From contig SKON01000201.1 in assembly GCA_007120035.1 (NCBI GenBank), forward strand, positions 1 to 36,604: a stretch of DNA of 36,604 bases, read 5' to 3'. This document shows, piece by piece, positions 32,526 to 36,604 of the stretch. Below the pieces are notes generated by a model. It ran no database searches, was not told where the DNA came from, and worked only from the letters and a program-made list of their open reading frames with translations. The translations under genes and the position numbers were made by a program. Numbering within the stretch: the first letter of the stretch is position 1; each line of letters opens with the position of its first letter. This stretch comes from Myxococcales bacterium (GTDB lineage Bacteria > Myxococcota_A > Bradymonadia > Bradymonadales > Bradymonadaceae).

Positions 32526-33974
32526 ATGAAGCGGTTTCAACTTGCGATCTTTTTTTGCACGCTCGCTGCGATCCTATGCGGTTGCGCCACAGCTCCGGAC
32601 ACGCAGGCCCCGGCGCCTACGGATCGGGCCGATTCCGAGGAGGATGCCCCCCCGGTGCAGCGATGTTCGCTGGTAGATCTTTCCTGCGAGGAGATAGAGG
32701 TCTCGGAGCTTCGCGAGGAGTGCGAGGCTGGCGAGGGCTACTCCTGTGAGCAGTTGTCCATGCTATACTTGGGTGGATTTCTGCTAACCGCGGACCCGGA
32801 GGATGGGCTCAAGTATCTGGCGAAGGCCTGTGAGGACGACTACGTCCCGGCCTGTACGAGTTACGGGATGCAAATGATGGAGCGTGACGAGGTGGTCGCT
32901 CGAAAGGCGTTCCAACGCGCCTGTGACCGCGGGCAGCTCTCGGCCTGTTCCTACCTCGGGGGGATGTATCTGAATGGCAGCGGCGGTCTGAGCAGGGACC
33001 CCGAGGCCGGCCTTCGCCGGGTGATAGGTAGCTGCTTGAATGGAGAAGAGAGGAGCTGCCATGTCTGGGAGCAGATCATAGAAGTGGCTGGCGAGGCGAT
33101 CCTCTCCGACTGGGAAACCGGCTGTGAAGAGGGCGATTCGCAGGCCTGCGTCGATCTGGCGCGGGTCACAGACCGGGGTGCCAGGGGAGACTCGGTCCGG
33201 ATCGCCGAACTCTTTGAACGGGCCTGCGAGCTGAGGCATCCCATGGGCTGTTTTCAGGTCGCTCGCAGGCTGAGCGTGGAGATGGAAGGACTCCCAGATG
33301 ACGACAGTGATACGACAGAGGTCTCCACGGCCGATGTGTTTCAGATCGTCGAGCATTTGGCTTTCGCGTGTGCCTCCGGCCACGGTCCTGGCTGCAGGTT
33401 ATACGGTCAGCTCCTACAGCTACTTCTTCCGAACTTCGAGGAGGTCATTACGGCGGAGCAGGTGGTGCTCGCGTTCACGGAAGGTTGCAACGTAGACCAC
33501 CATGCGAGCTGCCGAGCGCTGGCCGGGCTCTTGGCGCAGGGAGACCTGGTGGAACAGGACGGCCCAGGGGCAGTCCTGGTGTACCACGACGCGTGCCTGA
33601 ACCATGATTTGGACTCCTGCGTGGCACTCGGTCAAGCCTACCGGGAGGGGCGCCTCGTGGAGCGAGATATCGACAAGACCGTGGCGGCGTTCGCGAATAT
33701 CTGTTTCCGAGGTCGGGACGACGCCTGCGTGGAGCTCGGCCGTCTCTACGCGGCCGGTGACGAGATCGACCGGGACTTTGAGCTGGCGAGCGGCTATTTC
33801 GAGGTCGCTTGTGGCTATGATAACCTGATTGGCTGCACGGAGCTCGGGAGCCTCTTTTACTTTGGGCAGGGCGTCGAGGTCGATTATGAAGTCGCCGTCG
33901 GGCTCCTCCTGTACGCATGTGAGAGTGGAGAGCACGAGGCGTGCCAACGACTTCAGCGGTATGGCGAGCTTTGA
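32526..33974 (+). CDS. Sel1-like repeat lipoprotein, Cys-rich
   Basis: 482 residues from the ATG at 32526 (GAGGGG 4 nt upstream). Signal with lipobox AILCGC. The mature part is a solenoid of Sel1-like helical repeats of about 36 residues, each with paired Cys, for example KACEDDYVPACTSYG, RACDRGQLSACSYLGGMY and ESGEHEACQRL. Disulphide-linked repeats of this kind occur in Helicobacter Hcp proteins. It is probably periplasmic or surface-anchored and binds protein or peptidoglycan partners. The 161-bp gap from the P450 shows no clear promoter. The hairpin at 34045 terminates it. Confidence 0.92.
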   Translation: MKRFQLAIFFCTLAAILCGCATAPDTQAPAPTDRADSEEDAPPVQRCSLVDLSCEEIEVSELREECEAGEGYSCEQLSMLYLGGFLLTADPEDGLKYLAKACEDDYVPACTSYGMQMMERDEVVARKAFQRACDRGQLSACSYLGGMYLNGSGGLSRDPEAGLRRVIGSCLNGEERSCHVWEQIIEVAGEAILSDWETGCEEGDSQACVDLARVTDRGARGDSVRIAELFERACELRHPMGCFQVARRLSVEMEGLPDDDSDTTEVSTADVFQIVEHLAFACASGHGPGCRLYGQLLQLLLPNFEEVITAEQVVLAFTEGCNVDHHASCRALAGLLAQGDLVEQDGPGAVLVYHDACLNHDLDSCVALGQAYREGRLVERDIDKTVAAFANICFRGRDDACVELGRLYAAGDEIDRDFELASGYFEVACGYDNLIGCTELGSLFYFGQGVEVDYEVAVGLLLYACESGEHEACQRLQRYGEL

Positions 33975-34044
33975 GGTATGGAACGGTCAGTCCTCAGGCT
34001 CGGATCATTTTCGTTCGGTTCGTGGCTTCGGAGTCACAGAAGAG

Positions 34045-34078
34045 CGGCTCCCTCGGTACAGGGGGAGCCGCCTTTTGT
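34045..34078 (+). terminator. Intrinsic terminator
   Basis: Stem CGGCTCCC (34045-34052) with GGGAGCCG (34063-34070) and a CCTTTTGT tail, 70 bp after the Sel1 gene stop. It abuts the end of the convergent lipoprotein gene and could serve both. Confidence 0.8.
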
Positions 34079-34816
34079 CTATTCAAAGACGAGTAGCCCC
34101 GCTTCGAAGACACCGCTGGTGATCTCAAGGGTCACGGGGTCGCCGTCGTAGAGTTCGCCGTTGGCAAAGAAGAGGGGGGCCGTGCCCGTGAACATACCCG
34201 CCACGACGTTGAAGTCGTCCGGGTCGAACGCAACGGGGAAGGTGGTGAGGTCGAAATCACCGGAGGCGATCACGTAGACCTCTTCGGCGGACTGGGTCCA
34301 GTCGTCGGGTCCCCCGGCGAAGTCCGCGTAGGGGACGTTCCGGAAGAAGCCACCGACGGCGCACTCGGGGTCGGCGATCTCCATACAGTCCGGGTCAAAG
34401 GGGAGTGTTGCCAACTCCGCTTCGAAGTCGGGGACCATGATCAAGAAGGCGTCGAGATGTTCACCGTCGATGGGGTCGGCGGCCCCGATGATCAGGGTCT
34501 CACTGTCATCATCTTCTTCTTCGAGCATGGCGAGGACGAAGGTGTCGAGGTCGGGCATGTCGCCGCTACTGAAGACAGGGTTTCCGGTGACGCTGAATTG
34601 TCCCGAGATACCGTTCTCGTAGTCGAAGCTGAGCTGACCTTCGGGATCGGCGGGAGGATCGGTGTCTTCGTCGGAGACGTCTTCGTCATCGGTGGCGTCT
34701 TCGATGCCCACGTCATTGGTGGGCTCATCATCGTCGCTCGGACAGCCCAGGGTGCCAGCGGCGATGAAGAGGGCCAGAAGAGAGAGGGTCAACAATCGAG
34801 TGGGTTTCTGTGGCAT
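34079..34816 (-). CDS. Acidic lipoprotein of unknown function
   Basis: 245 residues. The ATG at 34816 is preceded by AGGA six bases upstream and starts a lipoprotein signal (LLALFIAAGTLGC). A long Asp/Glu-rich linker (DDEDVSDEDTDPPADP) precedes a beta-rich domain with one Cys pair (DPDCMEIADPECAVGG) and repeated short strands. The extended frame upstream of 34816 is not used. No family recognised. It has its own promoter at 34857-34884. Confidence 0.85.
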   Translation of the reverse strand: MPQKPTRLLTLSLLALFIAAGTLGCPSDDDEPTNDVGIEDATDDEDVSDEDTDPPADPEGQLSFDYENGISGQFSVTGNPVFSSGDMPDLDTFVLAMLEEEDDDSETLIIGAADPIDGEHLDAFLIMVPDFEAELATLPFDPDCMEIADPECAVGGFFRNVPYADFAGGPDDWTQSAEEVYVIASGDFDLTTFPVAFDPDDFNVVAGMFTGTAPLFFANGELYDGDPVTLEITSGVFEAGLLVFE

Positions 34817-34856
34817 TCTGATTCCTTTGATTCTGAGGTACGGAAACACATTGCGA

Positions 34857-34884
34857 GCACTAAGAACGAGGTGTTTTCTGTCAA
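34857..34884 (-). promoter_or_regulatory. Promoter for the acidic lipoprotein gene
   Basis: A consensus TTGACA (34879-34884, minus strand) and TAGTGC (34857-34862), 16 bp apart. The -10 box is poor, but the -35 box is perfect and lies about 65 bp from the ATG. Confidence 0.5.
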
Positions 34885-34887
34885 CCC

Positions 34888-34917
34888 CCGGCGATTCATC
34901 GGGTCGGGGATCGCCGG
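34888..34917. other. Inverted repeat between two minus-strand genes
   Basis: CCGGCGAT (34888-34895) and ATCGCCGG (34910-34917) form an 8-bp perfect stem just upstream of the promoter at 34857 and beyond the end of the Cys-rich gene. It lacks a T-run, so it is a weak terminator candidate or a binding site. Confidence 0.4.
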
Positions 34918-34958
34918 TGGACGAACCGTGTCGGTCAAGGAACAAAAAGCGGCACATT

Positions 34959-35759
34959 TCAGCGAGGGTCATCTTCGTCGGTGGCGACGCACCGGCCCTC
35001 GTCGAGGGTGCAGAGGCCCCGGAGGGCGCAGTGCTCGGAGTCCTGGCAGTGGGCGTCTTCTGCGGCGACGCAGGTGGGGGCGATCCAGTAAGCGTCGGTC
35101 CTGTGGAGGGCGCAGCGGCCGTACCGTCGGCAGTCAGCGGAGCGGGCGCAGTGCTCATCGGCGGTGGGAGCGCAGATGGGCGGGGAGAGGGTGACCACGG
35201 CGCAGGTGCCGGTCTCTCGGCAGGCGACGCTCTCCTCGCAGTGGCTGTCCTGGGTGGGGTCGCAGCGCTTGCCGGTGAAGGTCGCCCGGAGCCCGCACCG
35301 GCCCAGAGTCTCGCATTGGGTGGATGCCCGGCAGGACTCGTCGGTGGGCAGACACGTGTTGGGTATCGACTCGTAGCAGGGGCCCTCTACGTTGCACTTG
35401 AAGTAGTATCGGGCTTCTCCGGCCTGGCATCGGCCACCTTCGAAGCACCCTCGAGAGCGGGCGCAGTCGTCGTCGTTGGCGGCGCCGCAGACCGGCCAGG
35501 TATCGCAGACGTAGCTCCCGTAGCGGGTGGAGCCGTGATTTTGTATCGCCGAGCACTGTCCCCTCGAGCCACACGCGGGCCGGGAGGTGCAGTCCACCTC
35601 CTCGATGGGAACGCACTCCCCAGGGCAGGTGTGGTCGCCGTCGCGGCAGTCCATCACGGTGCGCTCCTCTTCCTCGGTCCAGGCCGTCAGGGAGAAGAGG
35701 GCCAGGGCGACGGAAGCGATCAGAATCATGGCGAGCTTGCTTGGTAGTGTGCGAGGCAT
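34959..35759 (-). CDS. Secreted Cys-rich repeat protein
   Basis: 266 residues. An N-terminal export signal (LAMILIASVALALFSL) is followed by about six units of the pattern C-x(4-7)-C-xxSxxC-xxxGxC, clearest in CAPTADEHCARSADCRRYG and CVAAEDAHCQDSEHCALRG. All Cys probably form disulphides outside the cytoplasm. No known fold assigned. Its ATG shares one base with the stop of the glycosyltransferase gene (TGATG), so the two proteins are made together. Confidence 0.85.
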   Translation of the reverse strand: MPRTLPSKLAMILIASVALALFSLTAWTEEEERTVMDCRDGDHTCPGECVPIEEVDCTSRPACGSRGQCSAIQNHGSTRYGSYVCDTWPVCGAANDDDCARSRGCFEGGRCQAGEARYYFKCNVEGPCYESIPNTCLPTDESCRASTQCETLGRCGLRATFTGKRCDPTQDSHCEESVACRETGTCAVVTLSPPICAPTADEHCARSADCRRYGRCALHRTDAYWIAPTCVAAEDAHCQDSEHCALRGLCTLDEGRCVATDEDDPR

Positions 35760-36604
35760 CAGGAGGCTCCTTGAAAGGTGAGGGTGAGGTCTTGGTCGAT
35801 GATGTAGCCCTGGCGTTCCATGGCGGCCAGGATGGCTCGGGCCGCGGTGTCCAGCCCGGGGACCGCCGCCAGGGAGCCCGCGCGGCGGGCCTCTTCGCCG
35901 TGGGACGGCCAGGGGGTGATGGCGGCGAGGAAGGCGGCCTCCGATGGGGTCAGGTCCGCGGCGGATGTGCGGAAGTAGTGCCAGGCGGCGGCCTCGACCC
36001 CGTAGACGCCGGGTCCGAGCTTGATGCAGTTGATGTAGAGCTCCAGGATCCGCTCCCGGGAGACCACCTGAGAGATCCGGGTGGCCAGGAGGGCCTCCTG
36101 GAACTTGCGGGAGAAGGTCCGCTCACGGGTCAGAAAGAGGTTCTTGGTGAGCTGTTGGGTCACCGTGGAGCCGCCGGCGACGAGGCGAAGCTCCTGGAGG
36201 TTGCGGGTCATGGCGTGGCTCAAGAGCGACGGGCTGAAGGCGGCGTTGTGAAAGAAGTCCGGTTCCTCGCTCAGGTAGAAGGCGGCCTCCACGTGGGCCG
36301 GGAGGTCGTCGAGGGCGACGTAGTCGGCCCGGCCCGGGCCGACGTCGACGGCGACCCCCGCCGGGAGGCCCTCGACGACGGGGAGGAGAAAGGAGCCGTT
36401 CAGCCAGGTCACGTCTGCCTCACGGAGCTGCCGTGACGACCCTGGCGAGGTGCCCGGGGGAGGGCTCCAGGCCAGGGTCGCGACCTCGCAGCGGCGGTCC
36501 TCGGTGGCGAAGCCCCCCAGGCGGAAGTCTCGGACGCCGTGGCGGTCGCTCACCTCGATCCAGGGCGCCACAGTCCCCTCCACCTTCAGCTCGGCGAAGG
36601 GGGC
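35759..36604 (-). CDS. GT51 peptidoglycan glycosyltransferase, 5' end outside window
   Basis: The frame is open to the right edge, so the start lies beyond 36604. It polymerises lipid II into glycan strands at the inner membrane. Signatures: SEEPDFFHNAAFSP with the catalytic Glu, GGSTVTQQLTKNLFL, then RTFSRKFQEALLATRI and ILELYINCIKLGPGVYGVEA with the second Glu. No penicillin-binding transpeptidase domain follows, so it is of the monofunctional type at its C-terminus. A non-catalytic segment of at least 90 residues precedes the GT51 domain and reads like the end of a beta-rich (AsmA-like) region, which is unusual compared with short MtgA proteins. Confidence 0.9.
   Translation of the reverse strand, partial: APFAELKVEGTVAPWIEVSDRHGVRDFRLGGFATEDRRCEVATLAWSPPPGTSPGSSRQLREADVTWLNGSFLLPVVEGLPAGVAVDVGPGRADYVALDDLPAHVEAAFYLSEEPDFFHNAAFSPSLLSHAMTRNLQELRLVAGGSTVTQQLTKNLFLTRERTFSRKFQEALLATRISQVVSRERILELYINCIKLGPGVYGVEAAAWHYFRTSAADLTPSEAAFLAAITPWPSHGEEARRAGSLAAVPGLDTAARAILAAMERQGYIIDQDLTLTFQGAS

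Overview
This is a GC-rich window (clearly above 60% G+C by eye, strong C/G third-position preference). It comes from a Gram-negative bacterium with a large accessory and secretory repertoire. A polyketide/fatty-acid megasynthase, a Ser/Thr kinase with a PEGA-like tail, several lipoproteins, a von Willebrand A lipoprotein with thrombospondin type-3 repeats, Sel1-like repeats and Cys-rich secreted proteins together suggest a member of the Myxococcota/Bradymonadota ('deltaproteobacterial') group. That placement is inference from gene content, not from a marker gene.

Layout. (1) 1-7289 (+): the 3' part of a modular synthase (ACP-KS-pseudoKR/KR-DH-phosphopantetheinyl transferase), open at the left edge, followed by an acyl-CoA carboxylase carboxyltransferase that could supply its extender unit. 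(2) 7298-10637 (-): a membrane-anchored Ser/Thr kinase, a small exported beta-rich protein and a secreted protein of unknown function. (3) 10784-16449 (+): two translationally coupled genes, an Eco57I-type adenine methylase with C-terminal region and an SNF2-like helicase; this is a candidate DNA-modification/defence module. (4) 17386-20039 (+): a small membrane-anchored protein, then ribA (GTP cyclohydrolase II) and an M20 amidohydrolase. (5) 20054-26649: an M50 membrane protease (-), an unknown protein (+), a single-domain response regulator (+), an isochorismatase-lipoprotein pair (-), an L,D-transpeptidase lipoprotein (+) and a small unknown (+). (6) 26656-30001 (-): an M14 carboxypeptidase, a VWA/TSP3 lipoprotein and tRNA-Gly(CCC). 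(7) 30204-33974 (+): a hemolysin III-family membrane protein, a cytochrome P450 and a Sel1-repeat lipoprotein. (8) 34079-36604 (-): an acidic lipoprotein, then a Cys-rich secreted protein coupled to a GT51 peptidoglycan glycosyltransferase that runs off the right edge. Cell-envelope functions (L,D-transpeptidase, GT51, lipoproteins, M50 protease) dominate the second half.

The most unusual signal is a family of modular, palindromic, array-bearing repeats. One composite copy (16473-17307) has inverted arms, each made of a ~35-bp leader, an array of 30-bp (or 60-bp) units and a double hairpin. A smaller composite (9697-10047) shares the leader. Related hairpin and 30-bp units are also translated in frame inside the interdomain linkers of the megasynthase (1-112 and 421-600). 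The hairpins differ between copies by compensatory changes, so structure appears to be conserved. Four arrays of exactly five 7-bp units (348-382, 651-685, 747-781, 30888-30922) form a second repeat class, three of them in the same synthase linker.
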